This document shows positions 46,565 to 56,369 of a stretch of 64,000 nucleotides of DNA, piece after piece. Location of the stretch: contig NZ_FWFU01000002.1 in NCBI RefSeq assembly GCF_900172255.1, positions 558,001 to 622,000 of the forward strand, in the 5' to 3' direction. Position numbers and translations under genes: made by a program. The number at the start of each line of letters is the position of its first letter. The stretch's first letter is position 1. The notes under the pieces are model-generated. The model saw only the letters and a program-made list of their open reading frames with translations. It searched no databases and was not told the origin of the DNA. This stretch comes from Roseovarius halotolerans (GTDB taxonomy: Bacteria; Pseudomonadota; Alphaproteobacteria; Rhodobacterales; Rhodobacteraceae).

Positions 46565-47257
46565 TCAGCATCCGGTCCCACGCAACACCACCGCTACGGT
46601 CGATGCGAGGACCGACATATCGGTACCAAGGCTTACATCCTCGAAGTAGCGGTCGTCGAAGTCAGCGCGCGCCGCGAACGTGGACTGGTTGCGGTCCGAA
46701 ATCTGCCAGTAGCCGGTAATACCCGGTCGCATGGCGTAATAGGCAACCCCGGGATAAAGGGCCTTCTGGTCGGGCATCATCGGGCGCGGCCCCACCAGGC
46801 TCATATCACCGACAAATACGTTCCACAGCTGCGGCAACTCGTCCAAGGAAGTCTTCCGCAGGAGGCGCCCAAGGCGCGTTACACGGGGGTCTTCGGTCAG
46901 CTTTTGCTTATGATCCCACTCGGCACGGGCCTCGGCATCGGCTTCGAGATGCGCGTTGAGCCGCGCATCGGCATCATGCACCATGCTGCGCAGCTTCCAC
47001 ATGTAGAACAGGCGTCCATCTTTGCCGATCCGCGCCTGCTTGTAGAACGGGTTCCGACCATCCAGCGAAATTGCCAGAGCCAGAATTGCAACAAAGGGAA
47101 CGACAATCGGAGCCGCCGCAATGACGAACGCAATATCGAGAGCGCTTTTCAGAAATCGACGATAGAGATTGGATTGGCCTTTTTGAGAGCCGGCAATGCG
47201 AGGGCGAATTCTGATAACGCTCAGATCCGTGGAAAAGTTCTTTTCCTGAATAGTCAT
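46565..47257 (-). CDS. Priming sugar-phosphate transferase (bacterial sugar transferase)
   Basis: A 230-residue membrane enzyme that moves a sugar-1-phosphate from UDP-sugar to undecaprenyl phosphate, the first step of polymer repeat-unit assembly. A single hydrophobic hairpin ([23 protein letters not shown]) is followed by [41 protein letters not shown] and [14 protein letters not shown], all diagnostic. It lacks the long N-terminal membrane region of WbaP and so is an ExoY-like short form. The start ATG at 47257 has GAGGAA upstream. Confidence 0.93.
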   Translation of the reverse strand: MTIQEKNFSTDLSVIRIRPRIAGSQKGQSNLYRRFLKSALDIAFVIAAAPIVVPFVAILALAISLDGRNPFYKQARIGKDGRLFYMWKLRSMVHDADARLNAHLEADAEARAEWDHKQKLTEDPRVTRLGRLLRKTSLDELPQLWNVFVGDMSLVGPRPMMPDQKALYPGVAYYAMRPGITGYWQISDRNQSTFAARADFDDRYFEDVSLGTDMSVLASTVAVVLRGTGC

Positions 47258-47785
47258 AACAATACGCTTCCTCAAAATAGCTTCGGACCTCAAACGCGAT
47301 CCTTGGCGAAAGGTTCAATAGCCTGCTCGAACTAGAAATTTTTGCTCGGGGGGCAGACAGACCGAGAATTAAATATTTGAAAACGGGGCAGCACTCGTGA
47401 ATGAACACAGGCTAGCACCCGAGGAAGAGTCGCGCAAAGGATTAACGGAGAAATACGTCCTCAAGGCTGAGTATTGCACCCGCCCTGACAACTTCAAGTG
47501 TATTATTGTTCAACACTTGTGACAAATACTAGCATGAGCGGGGATTGTGTCGCGAATGTGGCAAGTTGCGAACATCAATATGGCCAAATTCAGGCGCGCA
47601 GATCCGAATCATGTCAGTATTTCCACGAACCAACCGCATGCGTCCCCGACGGCGACATGAAATCACCGCAGAGCCGGCCTTTTGTGGACAAAGCGGTGAT
47701 CTAGGAGTTGAATGGGAATTTGTAAGTTTTCTGGTCTGCCCCAGTGGCTTGGCCGAAGTTGTTTTATTCAGTTTAAAGGATCGCC
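47258..47785. other. Divergent intergenic region between sugar transferase and AAA ATPase genes
   Basis: This 528-base region has no gene I can support. It is AT-richer than its flanks. An inverted repeat CAAGTGT-N11-ACACTTG lies at 47495-47519. It must carry the promoters of the leftward sugar-transferase/TPR genes and of the rightward ATPase/chain-length/kinase operon, so it is the likely control point of polymer export. Confidence 0.5.
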
Positions 47786-48985
47786 ATGTACAGCGACGGC
47801 ACTTCGACACGACAGATTGGCAAACCTTTGGTAGAGGCGGGGTCGCGCATCAGCGTGCGCATCAAGGAACGCGTCATGGCTCTGAAGGAAGGCAGGCGCC
47901 CTCCGGCCCAGACGCAGCCTCAAACGCAAGCCCGGACGCCACATTCGGACGTTGCACTCCTGTTTCGAAGTGTCCGCAAGGCTTGCAACGGTACTCTGCG
48001 CAATGCCGACTCGCGACGCCGCAACAACCTTGCGATGTCCAAAGCCCCGATTGACCGTGGCGTATCGGATCAAGACGGGTTCAAATCGGTGGATGGAACA
48101 GGTGATTCAAGTTACATGAGCGACATGAACGGCGCGCTAAATATTTACACAAGTCATTTTGGCCTCACGGCCCGTCCCTTTACCCTCGTGCCGGACCCTG
48201 ACTTTCTTTTCTGGTCGGCGGCGCATACACGCGCCTACACAATGCTTGAATATGGCACGCTTACGGGGTCTCCAATCACACTGATCACTGGCGAGGTTGG
48301 TGCCGGCAAGACCACGCTCCTGCACAAGTTTCTCAAGGGGATCGGCGACGATGTGAAAATCGGACTCGTGTCCAATGCCAGTGGCTCTCGCGGCGAGTTG
48401 CTGCGCTGGGTGCTGATGGCGCTGGATCAGCCGGCTGACAGGAACGCCACCTATGTTGATCTGTTCGATGCCTTCCAGCGATATCTGATCGAAGAATACG
48501 CGCAAGGCCATCGGGTGATCCTGATCATCGACGAGGCCCAGAACCTGAGCATCGAGTCCCTTGAAGAACTCAGGATGTTCACCAACATTAATTCCAACAA
48601 GGACGAGTTGCTTCAACTGGTGCTGGTCGGACAGCCCGAGCTGCGCGACACGATCCGCCGACCCGACCTCAAGCAGTTCGCACAGAGAATCGCCGCCAGT
48701 TTTCATCTGAACGCGATGAACGAGAAAACCGTTATCTCCTATATCGCGCACAGGCTGCGCGTCGCAGGGGCAAGCCGAAATCTTTTTGCCGAAGCCGCCT
48801 GCAAGCTTATTCACCAGCAAAGCGGCGGTGTGCCGCGTCTGGTTAACCAACTCTGCGACCTTTCAATGGTTTATGCCTTTACCAAGGATCAGAAGACGGT
48901 AACTCTGGCAACCGTCCAGGAAGTTCTTGATGATGGCACTTTTTTTGCGGCCGGTTCCATTTCTGACAATGACGAGAGGGCTTGA
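47786..48985 (+). CDS. ExeA-like AAA ATPase of the exopolysaccharide/exosortase type
   Basis: A 399-residue protein. From residue ~118 it reads NIYTSHFGLTARPFTLVPDPDFLFW, the typical start of the XrtA-associated/ExeA-like ATPase family. Walker A is GEVGAGKTT near residue 169 and Walker B is ILIIDEAQNL near residue 245, with the sensor region GGVPRLVNQLCDLSM. Residues 1-110 are an unusual polar extension. The ATG at 47786 has AAAGGA upstream, so I keep it, but translation could begin at the ATG at 48116 (MSDMNGALN). Such ATPases accompany chain-length regulators and EPS kinases; their exact task is unknown. Confidence 0.85.
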   Translation: MYSDGTSTRQIGKPLVEAGSRISVRIKERVMALKEGRRPPAQTQPQTQARTPHSDVALLFRSVRKACNGTLRNADSRRRNNLAMSKAPIDRGVSDQDGFKSVDGTGDSSYMSDMNGALNIYTSHFGLTARPFTLVPDPDFLFWSAAHTRAYTMLEYGTLTGSPITLITGEVGAGKTTLLHKFLKGIGDDVKIGLVSNASGSRGELLRWVLMALDQPADRNATYVDLFDAFQRYLIEEYAQGHRVILIIDEAQNLSIESLEELRMFTNINSNKDELLQLVLVGQPELRDTIRRPDLKQFAQRIAASFHLNAMNEKTVISYIAHRLRVAGASRNLFAEAACKLIHQQSGGVPRLVNQLCDLSMVYAFTKDQKTVTLATVQEVLDDGTFFAAGSISDNDERA

Positions 48986-50544
48986 TGCTCCCTGATTTCA
49001 AATTCATGTTTTCGCTCTTTTTGCGACGGCTTCATTATTTCCTGATCGTTGCACTGGCTGTCGCCGCCGTCGGCTTGACCGTGGCCTACACGCTGCCGCC
49101 CAGCTACAGCGCCCGCGCGACACTCTTGGTCGAGTCTCCGCAGATTCCCGATGACATGGCCGAGTCCACAGTCCGAGCCGGAACCGACGAAGTCTTGCAG
49201 ATCATTGCCCAGCGCATCCAGACTCGTGCCAAAATGCTGGAGATGGCGCGCGAGTTCGATGTCTATAGCGATCGCCCGAATATCAGCGCTGATGACATCG
49301 TTAACGATATGCGAAGCCGTATCGGAATCGATCTGCCAAGGCGGCGCGATGCGGCCTCGTTCGTTTACGTGTCTTTTAGATCGGATTCCGGCCGAATGTC
49401 TGCCGAGGTCACCAACGAACTGGTGACTCGTATTCTCGACGAGAACCGGCGTCTGAGGACGTCGGTCACCGGCCAGACGCTCGAATTCTTCAAGCAGGAA
49501 GTTGCCCGGCTGGATCGGGAAATGTCCGTTCAAGGCGCCAAGATTCTCGAATTCAAGAGGAATAATCAGGGGGCTCTGCCTGACAGCCTTGATTTCAGAC
49601 GCAGTCGTCAGGCGTCGGTGCAGGAACGCGTGCTGCAAATGGAGCGTGAACTTTCGGCACTGCGCGATCGTCGCGCCCGGCTGACCGACCTTTATGAGCG
49701 CACCGGAGAGGTGGTAACAGACGCCGAGGACCTGACACCCGAAGAATCCCGCCTTCAGGAGCTCAGAAACCAGCTTGCGTCGGCCCTGGTGCTCTATTCG
49801 GACCAGAACCCGCGGGTCAAAGCGCTGCGCGCGCAGGCCGAAGCGGCCGAAAAGATCGTGATGGAACAGCGTCGCCGGAAAGGCGAGGGAACCGAGGCTC
49901 TCTCAGCCTATGAAATTCAGCTGGCCGATCTCGACGCCCAGATGGAGTATATCCTGGAGGAGAAGGCCTCGCTGGTCGAGGAACTGACTGCGCTTGAGAA
50001 GTCCATCGACGAGACGCCGGAAAACGCCATCGCCCTCGGCACGCTGGAGCGCGATTACGAGAACCTCCAGGTGCAATACCAACAGGCCACACGCGATCTT
50101 GCTGCAGCCCGCACCGGTGACCAGATCGAGGCGCAGTCGCGCGGCCAACGGATCGCCGTCGTCGAGCAGGCGACGGTTCCGCGAGCACCCACCAGTCCGC
50201 CGCGCAAGAAAATCGCTGCGGCGGGCGTCGCAGGTGGTATCGGTCTCGGCGCGGCCTTCGTAGTCCTGATAGAGATGCTGAACCGTTCCATCCGCCGCCC
50301 GGCGGATCTGACGAACCGGCTGGGTATCACGCCCTTCGTGTCGATCCCCTACATTCGCACACGGCGTCAGGCGTTAACCCGGCGAAGCATCATCATTACC
50401 GCATTGATCTTCGTCACGGTGGGGATCCCCGTTGGGCTCTACCTCGTTCATTTGTTGTATTTGCCGATGGATCTTCTGATCGAGAAAGGCCTCGAGAAAA
50501 CCGGCCTTTCAGACATCGTCGAGCAGATCCGAAGCGCATTCTAG
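48985..50544 (+). CDS. Chain-length determinant protein (Wzz/GumC family)
   Basis: A 519-residue inner-membrane polysaccharide co-polymerase. The N-terminal helix (YFLIVALAVAAVGLTVAYTLP) and the C-terminal helices (AAAGVAGGIGLGAAFVVLIEML and IIITALIFVTVGIPVGLYL) flank a long periplasmic coiled-coil region (residues ~170-400). The proline-rich segment VPRAPTSPPRKK before the last helices is typical. It has no cytoplasmic kinase domain; that is supplied by the next gene. ATG at 48985 touches the stop of the AAA ATPase gene, so the genes are coupled. Confidence 0.92.
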   Translation: MLPDFKFMFSLFLRRLHYFLIVALAVAAVGLTVAYTLPPSYSARATLLVESPQIPDDMAESTVRAGTDEVLQIIAQRIQTRAKMLEMAREFDVYSDRPNISADDIVNDMRSRIGIDLPRRRDAASFVYVSFRSDSGRMSAEVTNELVTRILDENRRLRTSVTGQTLEFFKQEVARLDREMSVQGAKILEFKRNNQGALPDSLDFRRSRQASVQERVLQMERELSALRDRRARLTDLYERTGEVVTDAEDLTPEESRLQELRNQLASALVLYSDQNPRVKALRAQAEAAEKIVMEQRRRKGEGTEALSAYEIQLADLDAQMEYILEEKASLVEELTALEKSIDETPENAIALGTLERDYENLQVQYQQATRDLAAARTGDQIEAQSRGQRIAVVEQATVPRAPTSPPRKKIAAAGVAGGIGLGAAFVVLIEMLNRSIRRPADLTNRLGITPFVSIPYIRTRRQALTRRSIIITALIFVTVGIPVGLYLVHLLYLPMDLLIEKGLEKTGLSDIVEQIRSAF

Positions 50545-50560
50545 GCAAGGTAAGAACCCA

Positions 50561-51427
50561 ATGGAACGTATTCAGGCAGCGTTGAAGAAAGCTCGCGAGA
50601 GCCGTGGAGAGCAGGGTCGCGAACGACCGGATGCACAGGTCAAGCCGCGTAGCGAAAACAAGAGCAACGACACTCTGATCCTTCACGAGGATATGGCTCT
50701 TGGTGATCGCGATGAAATCTGGAAGGCGGTGCAACCGTTCCAGCCTTCTGACCGCCTCCTGAACCGCAATCGCATAATCAGTCACCGCTCCTGCCCAGAA
50801 AGCGTGCCCTATGACGTGATGCGCACCAAGCTGCTGCAAAAGATGCGCAGCAAGAACTGGACACGTATCGCGATCACTTCGCCAACGGCGGGTGCGGGCA
50901 AGACGATGACATGCATCAATCTGGCATTCAGCCTTTCGCGGCAAAGCGACGTTCATTCGATGTTGCTCGAGCTCGACATGCGCCGCCCCAGCATGGCGCG
51001 AATGCTGGGTTTGACAGACTCGTGTCAACTCGCCCGCGCCCTTGCCGGCGATGAAGCGCCCGAGAAACACATGCGCCGTTATGGCAAGAACCTGATTTTC
51101 GGCGCCAATCGCGCCCCTGAACGCAACCCGGCCGAGCTCCTGCAAGGCTCACGCTCCGCTCATGTGGTGGACGAGATCGAAGCGCAGTTCAGGCCGGATA
51201 TCATGATCTTCGACACACCGCCGCTCTTTGCGGGCGACGACACGATGGCGTTTCTTGACCAGGTGGACTGCGCGCTGTTGATCGCAGAGGCTGAAAAATC
51301 CACGATCGAGGATATCGACAAATGCGAACAGGAACTGGCCGCGCGCACGAATGTTCTGGGCGTTGTCCTCAATAAATGCCGTTACCTGAGCCGACACGAG
51401 GAATATGGCAAGGAATACGGGTATTGA
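50561..51427 (+). CDS. Polysaccharide tyrosine autokinase (CpsD/CapB-type BY-kinase)
   Basis: A 288-residue cytoplasmic P-loop kinase that partners the chain-length protein. Walker A is TAGAGKTM near residue 109, Walker A' is LLLELDMRRPS near residue 134 and Walker B is IMIFDTPPLF near residue 214. The C-terminus carries a tyrosine cluster (YLSRHEEYGKEYGY), the usual autophosphorylation sites. N-terminal helix MERIQAALKKARESR is also typical of the XrtA-associated version. It starts 16 bases after the Wzz gene ends, closing the three-gene operon. Confidence 0.92.
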   Translation: MERIQAALKKARESRGEQGRERPDAQVKPRSENKSNDTLILHEDMALGDRDEIWKAVQPFQPSDRLLNRNRIISHRSCPESVPYDVMRTKLLQKMRSKNWTRIAITSPTAGAGKTMTCINLAFSLSRQSDVHSMLLELDMRRPSMARMLGLTDSCQLARALAGDEAPEKHMRRYGKNLIFGANRAPERNPAELLQGSRSAHVVDEIEAQFRPDIMIFDTPPLFAGDDTMAFLDQVDCALLIAEAEKSTIEDIDKCEQELAARTNVLGVVLNKCRYLSRHEEYGKEYGY

Positions 51428-51570
51428 GTTATCTGCATCGCGCCACCGGACGACCCCACGGCGTGCAGCGCGCGCAAACCATGATCATATCTAACTGACA
51501 TGGCATGAACATCTCTGATCAGTCGGACGTATCGGCAGGAGGGCGAGGCACTGTCTTCGGTCACCCTATT

Positions 51571-52638
51571 TCAATGCTCCTCCAGGCAGGCAGCGAATAT
51601 GCGTGCGCTGTCTTTCCAGGAATAGGACTCAACCGCGTTCGCGGCATTCTGCGACATGGTTTTCCAGACATCAGGTGCTGCGGATAGCACTCTGACCAAG
51701 CGGTCCGCCAAGGCTTCGACATCGTCGATATCGACAACATAACCGTTGAAGCCATCTCTTATTGCATCAGGGGCGCAGCCGGTGCGCGTGGCGACGACCG
51801 GGCAACCGCAGGCCATCGCCTCGAGCACCGGAAGGCCGAATCCTTCTGAACTACTGCCAAAAAGATAAACATCGCTGGCAGCATAGATCCGCGGGATATC
51901 TGTCTGTGGTGGCGATTTGTGATAGGTCGCATATCCGGGCAGCGGCAGCCGTTCGAGGGGGTCGATGGTGCCGAAAGCCAAAAGCGAAAGTTCGGGCAGA
52001 CGTTTCTTGACGATATCGAGAGCCTTGAGGCTGATATCCATGCCTTTGAAGAGTTTGCCGGAATACATCAGGCTGACGGTCGGTACACTTCGTTTGTCGT
52101 GCGGGTGGAATACGAATTGTTCGTGATCCACAGCATTGGGCACAACAGGCACATCGCCCTCGCCATACTCGGACCTCATGACATCCCGCAGCCAGTTTGA
52201 GACGACGATCTTCCTGAGTGGCAGTCGATAGGAAGCTGCACCAAGCTCGGAATAGAGAGGATTGTGGATCTCGTGGTGCTGCACGAAATAGAATTTCCGG
52301 CCCTTTGCCGCGGACAGGTTTGCGACCATGTAGGCGGTGGTCCAGAAAGTCGCGATCACCACGTCACCGTCAGGCACATCGTCATCGGTGATCCGTTCAG
52401 TATTCGGAGTAAGATGCAGCCGCGCCTTCATGTTATCGAAATGGCTTTTCTCCGGGCGGGGTTGTGGCCTCTGGCCTTTCAGGAATCGCTTGAGCGCCTG
52501 CTTTCGGCTGACATGGGGATGAGGCTGTGCCACGATCGTCACGTCATGACCCATCTCTGTCAGCAGGTCGGCATAGATCGCGATCACGCGGTTGCCGCCG
52601 GAAAGGTTAGGAGGGGTGCAGATGAACGTGATCTTCAC
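51571..52638 (-). CDS. Glycosyltransferase family 4
   Basis: A 355-residue GT-B glycosyltransferase. It starts MKITFICTPPNLSGGNRVI and has the donor-site region LFGSSSEGFGLPVLEAMACGCPVVAT with the conserved EGFGLPVLE motif. It probably adds one sugar of the polymer repeat unit on the cytoplasmic face. GTG start at 52638 overlaps the upstream gene's stop by four bases. It is the last gene of a minus-strand operon of two GTs and two oxidoreductases, and faces the kinase gene convergently. Confidence 0.9.
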   Translation of the reverse strand: MKITFICTPPNLSGGNRVIAIYADLLTEMGHDVTIVAQPHPHVSRKQALKRFLKGQRPQPRPEKSHFDNMKARLHLTPNTERITDDDVPDGDVVIATFWTTAYMVANLSAAKGRKFYFVQHHEIHNPLYSELGAASYRLPLRKIVVSNWLRDVMRSEYGEGDVPVVPNAVDHEQFVFHPHDKRSVPTVSLMYSGKLFKGMDISLKALDIVKKRLPELSLLAFGTIDPLERLPLPGYATYHKSPPQTDIPRIYAASDVYLFGSSSEGFGLPVLEAMACGCPVVATRTGCAPDAIRDGFNGYVVDIDDVEALADRLVRVLSAAPDVWKTMSQNAANAVESYSWKDSARIFAACLEEH

Positions 52639-53897
52639 TGTACGGGTTCCTTTCGGGCATCAAGACAGTCCGGCGAAGGCTTTCCATTTGCGGCACCTCC
52701 TTCGGTCGCGTTGAAAAGCGCCCTGAGCTGTCGGGCGTTCTTGTTGACATCGTGCCGTGCTTCGACCCGGCGGCAGCCTTCGGCGCCCTTCCGGGCAAGG
52801 GATTCAGGTGGGGTTTCGAAAGCGCTGTCCATCGCCGCCGCAATGTCGTCGACCGATCCGGCAGGAATGATCCAGCCGCAGGAATCGTCCACCAATTCGG
52901 GAATGCCCGCGATGTAGGTCGATATTACGGGCCGGGCCAGCGCGAGCGCCTCCATGATGACCACGGGCAGCCCTTCTGCGAAGCTGGGGAGCAGAAGCGC
53001 GCGGGCGGCTTCGAGTTGGCGGCGCACCTCGGCATTGTCGCGCCAGCCGAGCAGCGTGATATTATCCTGAAGACCGTGCCTGGCAATGGCGGCTTCGATT
53101 GCGCCGCGCGTCTCGCCATCGCCAATCAGGACGATGCGGAGATCGGGGTGGCGCACGACCACCTGCGCAGCTGCCTCGACGATCAGCGTCTGGGCCTTTT
53201 GCGGGCATAGCCGCCCGACCGTGACGAAGGGGGCCTCTGCATCGAAGGGCGCGTTACTGGGCGCGAATTCTGACGGGTCGATGCCGCAGCGGACGATCTC
53301 GATCTTGTCCCAGTGCGCCATGCCCGCGGCGCGGGCCAGCTGCACCCGGCAAAATTCCGATATCGCGACAACAAAGCGTGCCTCACTGACCTTGAGTGCC
53401 AGCGAGGAGCGGCCCCAATCGACGAACTCGTCCGGGCCGTGAGCGGTGAAGCTGTATCCGGGTCCACCAAGCCGGTGGCACAGCATGGCGACGGCGGCGG
53501 AATTGGTTGAGAAATGCGTGTGCAGATGGGTGATCCCGTCCCGTATCGCACGCCGTTTGAGGGAAACGGCCTCGAGCAGGTAGGCGACATGCGGCACGAA
53601 CCCGCCCCCCGCATTGCGCCAGAGTTGCCACCAGCCTTGAAGCGCGCGCCAGAGCCCCTTGGGATTGGCCAGGGTCTCGGCGGCGAAATCCGCCAGCAAG
53701 GCGGGCAGGCGACCGACCAGGAGATAGAATGTCTTGTGCTGCTCGGCCTTGTCCTGATCGTCGACCAGTGGCTCAGACCAGGGCCGGATCGCATATCGCG
53801 CGATGCTGACCCCGGTGGCTTCAAGCGCGTGAATCTCGCGCCGGATGAAGGTCGTGCTGGTCATTGGGTAGGCGTTCATCAGGTATCCGATCCGCAT
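52635..53897 (-). CDS. Glycosyltransferase family 4 (colanic acid/EPS type)
   Basis: A 420-residue GT-B enzyme. It begins MRIGYLMNAYPMTSTTFIRREI, a start typical of EPS/colanic-acid transferases. It also has LHTHFSTNSAAVAML, a phosphate-binding segment VGRLCPQKAQTLIVEA and the donor motif PSFAEGLPVVIMEALALARPVI. It is coupled to the next GT by four bases and starts only four bases after the oxidoreductase stop. Sugar specificity is unknown. Confidence 0.9.
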   Translation of the reverse strand: MRIGYLMNAYPMTSTTFIRREIHALEATGVSIARYAIRPWSEPLVDDQDKAEQHKTFYLLVGRLPALLADFAAETLANPKGLWRALQGWWQLWRNAGGGFVPHVAYLLEAVSLKRRAIRDGITHLHTHFSTNSAAVAMLCHRLGGPGYSFTAHGPDEFVDWGRSSLALKVSEARFVVAISEFCRVQLARAAGMAHWDKIEIVRCGIDPSEFAPSNAPFDAEAPFVTVGRLCPQKAQTLIVEAAAQVVVRHPDLRIVLIGDGETRGAIEAAIARHGLQDNITLLGWRDNAEVRRQLEAARALLLPSFAEGLPVVIMEALALARPVISTYIAGIPELVDDSCGWIIPAGSVDDIAAAMDSAFETPPESLARKGAEGCRRVEARHDVNKNARQLRALFNATEGGAANGKPSPDCLDARKEPVQ

Positions 53898-53901
53898 GTC
53901 T

Positions 53902-54966
53902 CTACCCCTCCACGGTCCGGCCGCGGGCCTGTTGCAGGATCTCGAGCGTGCTGACCGACAGATCGAGCGGGATGAGACCGCTTTCGCGCTGCCCGCCCCG
54001 GATCAGCTCGACGAAATGCGTCAGAACAGGCAGATAGGGATCTGCCCCGTAGCCAAGAAACCGGCCCGCAGACATATCGCGCTTGCGCTTGATTTTCCTG
54101 GCGCGGGGCCATGCACGGATCCGGTCCGTCAGTCCGACCTGCGCGCCGGGCCGGGCCTCTGTCTCCGCTGCGGGGAGCATCTGCGATGCGGTCAGGACTT
54201 CGGCACCGACCACAGGCGCGCCAAGACCCAGATGGCCATGGGTGCAGGCCAGCGAGGCGGTATTCGACATCAGGGCATTGAGCGCGACAGCGACATGCGA
54301 GACCGCACCGGATTGATGGTGCAGGCGAAGGTCGGCCATCACGTCGACACCCCGGTCATTTCTTTGCGCGTTGCAGTCCACATCTGTCACCGGCCCGAGC
54401 AGATTCAGCGCCAGCGCCACGCCATAGACCGCGCGGTCAAGGATCACACCGCCGTCATCGGGGTCGAACAACGAAGCGTGGTTTTCGGGCTGCACAGGGT
54501 AGCCGAAATCGAAATGCAGGTGAACAGGGCTGCCATAGGCACCTCCCGCCAACTGATCGCGCAACGCGAGGTAGGCGGGCAGCGCGAGGCACCAGAGGTT
54601 TTCCATCACGAGGCAATCGCTTTCGCGTGCCGCCTCGGCAAGCGTGCGCGCTTGGTCGGCGGTCAGGGCAAGCGGTTTCTCGACGAGCACCGGCTTTCGG
54701 GCCTTTACCGATTGTAGCGCAGCAGCGGCATGGTCGCGGGTGCGTCCGGCGACATAGACCGCATCGACCTGCTCGTTCTGCACCATGTCGGTAAGATTGC
54801 CCGTCGCTTCGGCGACACCGCACTGATCGGCAAACCAGCGCGCGCGCGCTCCATCGCCCGAGGCGATGGCCGTCACGGTGACGTCGGGATCATGCTTAAG
54901 CGCCCGGAGCATCCGTGCCGCCATGCGCCCGGTCCCAGCAATGCCCAATCTGATCGGTTGTGTCAT
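53902..54966 (-). CDS. Gfo/Idh/MocA-family oxidoreductase (first)
   Basis: A 354-residue NAD(P)-dependent sugar dehydrogenase-like protein. The Rossmann motif is LGIAGTGRMAARML and the family motif is PVLVEKPLALTADQA near residue 95, with the conserved EKP. It likely oxidises or reduces a nucleotide sugar for the polymer. It follows the second Gfo/Idh/MocA gene by one base, and the two share limited similarity outside the N-terminal domain, so they are not a recent duplication. Confidence 0.9.
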   Translation of the reverse strand: MTQPIRLGIAGTGRMAARMLRALKHDPDVTVTAIASGDGARARWFADQCGVAEATGNLTDMVQNEQVDAVYVAGRTRDHAAAALQSVKARKPVLVEKPLALTADQARTLAEAARESDCLVMENLWCLALPAYLALRDQLAGGAYGSPVHLHFDFGYPVQPENHASLFDPDDGGVILDRAVYGVALALNLLGPVTDVDCNAQRNDRGVDVMADLRLHHQSGAVSHVAVALNALMSNTASLACTHGHLGLGAPVVGAEVLTASQMLPAAETEARPGAQVGLTDRIRAWPRARKIKRKRDMSAGRFLGYGADPYLPVLTHFVELIRGGQRESGLIPLDLSVSTLEILQQARGRTVEG

Positions 54967-54967
54967 C

Positions 54968-56122
54968 TCAGGCCCCCTTCAAGTTCTGCGCCCAGGGCAT
55001 TGGCGCAACAGGATCACAACGTGTCTGCATGGTCTGCGCGCCCGTTGTTTCGCCTGCGTTCTGGATGGCAAGCGTCACTTCGGTCAGGTGCAAGGCCAAG
55101 TCGGCGGAGATGCGTGAGGGCCGTCCGGCAGCCAGGGCATCGGCCATTTCAGAGATACCCAGCATGAAGTTCATCGACGCCGCGCCCCAGCGGCCCACCT
55201 TGGGATGGGTTTCACCAGACAACCGCAGACGTCGCGCGACCGGGGCATTCACAAGCCGTCGGCGCAGTGTGAAGCGGCGGCGGAACCGGACTTTGGCAGC
55301 GTTGTTCCAGGCCTCGTCCAATTCGATCACGCCCTTGTCGCCGATGATGCGCAGCCCGTGCCCATGCGGTGCGATGATCGAGCAGGTCAGCCGCGCAACG
55401 ACCCCGCAATCGAAAAACAGCGTCGCCACCGAGAGATCGGGCGCGGGATCGTCCACCGGCAATTGATCCGCCACCAGCGAGGCCGAGGCCGCCACTACCG
55501 TCCGCACCGACCCGAAGATCGCGATAAGCCAGGTCAGGTAATACCCTGCGTGTTCCAGCGTGCAGCCGACATTGAACTCGTCTCCGGCAGGCCAGGGCGC
55601 GCCGCTCTCGCTCAGCCATTTGGTATAGGGCGCCTGCGGGATGAAATCGTCGTCGAGCTCCGCATATATCAGGCGAACCTTGCCCGCCACCTTGGCCCGA
55701 ACCGCCGCCGCGACCGTCTGCGCCGCTTCGCCAAGGAAACTGCATGGCGCCGAGGCCAGCATTAGCCCCTTCCGCGCTGCCAGCGCATGGAGCGTCTGCG
55801 CATCCTCGAGCCTCATGGCCAGTGGCTTTTCGGAATAGACGTGACAGCCTGATTCAAGCGCCAACGTGCTGATTTCGAAATGCGCGGAAGGGTTCGTGAG
55901 GTTGAGAACGATCCCGCCGGGGCCGAGCGCATCCAGCAGGTCGTTGCGACCCGTGAAGGCGGCCACCTTCCAATAGGCGCAGAAGGCCGAAAGCCTGTCG
56001 CTGCGCAAGTCATGCGCGCCGATCAGGTCTATTCCCTCGAGCGTGGCCAGAGAGCGCATGTAGAGATCCGCCACGAAGCCGGTGCCGATGATGCCGATCC
56101 TGATCATGCGGTTGTTCTGCAC
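54968..56122 (-). CDS. Gfo/Idh/MocA-family oxidoreductase (second)
   Basis: A 384-residue protein with Rossmann motif IGIIGTGFVADLYM and the EKP motif HVYSEKPLAMRLEDA near residue 100. It resembles sugar dehydrogenases for surface-glycan precursors. The start is uncertain: GTG at 56122 has AAGG five bases upstream, while ATG at 56107 overlaps by four bases the stop of a small upstream open frame (56104-56415). It is first in the minus-strand operon. Confidence 0.88.
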   Translation of the reverse strand: MQNNRMIRIGIIGTGFVADLYMRSLATLEGIDLIGAHDLRSDRLSAFCAYWKVAAFTGRNDLLDALGPGGIVLNLTNPSAHFEISTLALESGCHVYSEKPLAMRLEDAQTLHALAARKGLMLASAPCSFLGEAAQTVAAAVRAKVAGKVRLIYAELDDDFIPQAPYTKWLSESGAPWPAGDEFNVGCTLEHAGYYLTWLIAIFGSVRTVVAASASLVADQLPVDDPAPDLSVATLFFDCGVVARLTCSIIAPHGHGLRIIGDKGVIELDEAWNNAAKVRFRRRFTLRRRLVNAPVARRLRLSGETHPKVGRWGAASMNFMLGISEMADALAAGRPSRISADLALHLTEVTLAIQNAGETTGAQTMQTRCDPVAPMPWAQNLKGA

Positions 56123-56369
56123 AGGGGCCTTGTAAGGACTGTGGCCGCAATGGGGAAATTCACGCCGTCGAAAAACAATGTGTAACCTTCGGGTCTATCG
56201 TCCTGAAATATGACCGTCTGTGTAAACCAGCCTTGCGGATGCGTCCAACATTTCAGAAGTGGCGGCAGGCCGGCGCACGGCCGGGGGCCGAAGTTATCGA
56301 CAAGGCGGCATCCAAACAGGTAACGGTATGCAGCACCGGCGTTGCGCCCGGATGAGGACCAGAAGCCAG

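Noticed and set aside
45809-47335. 508-codon plus-strand frame spanning the TPR lipoprotein and sugar transferase genes
   Set aside because: It runs antisense across two recognised genes and their gap; it has no protein-like features.
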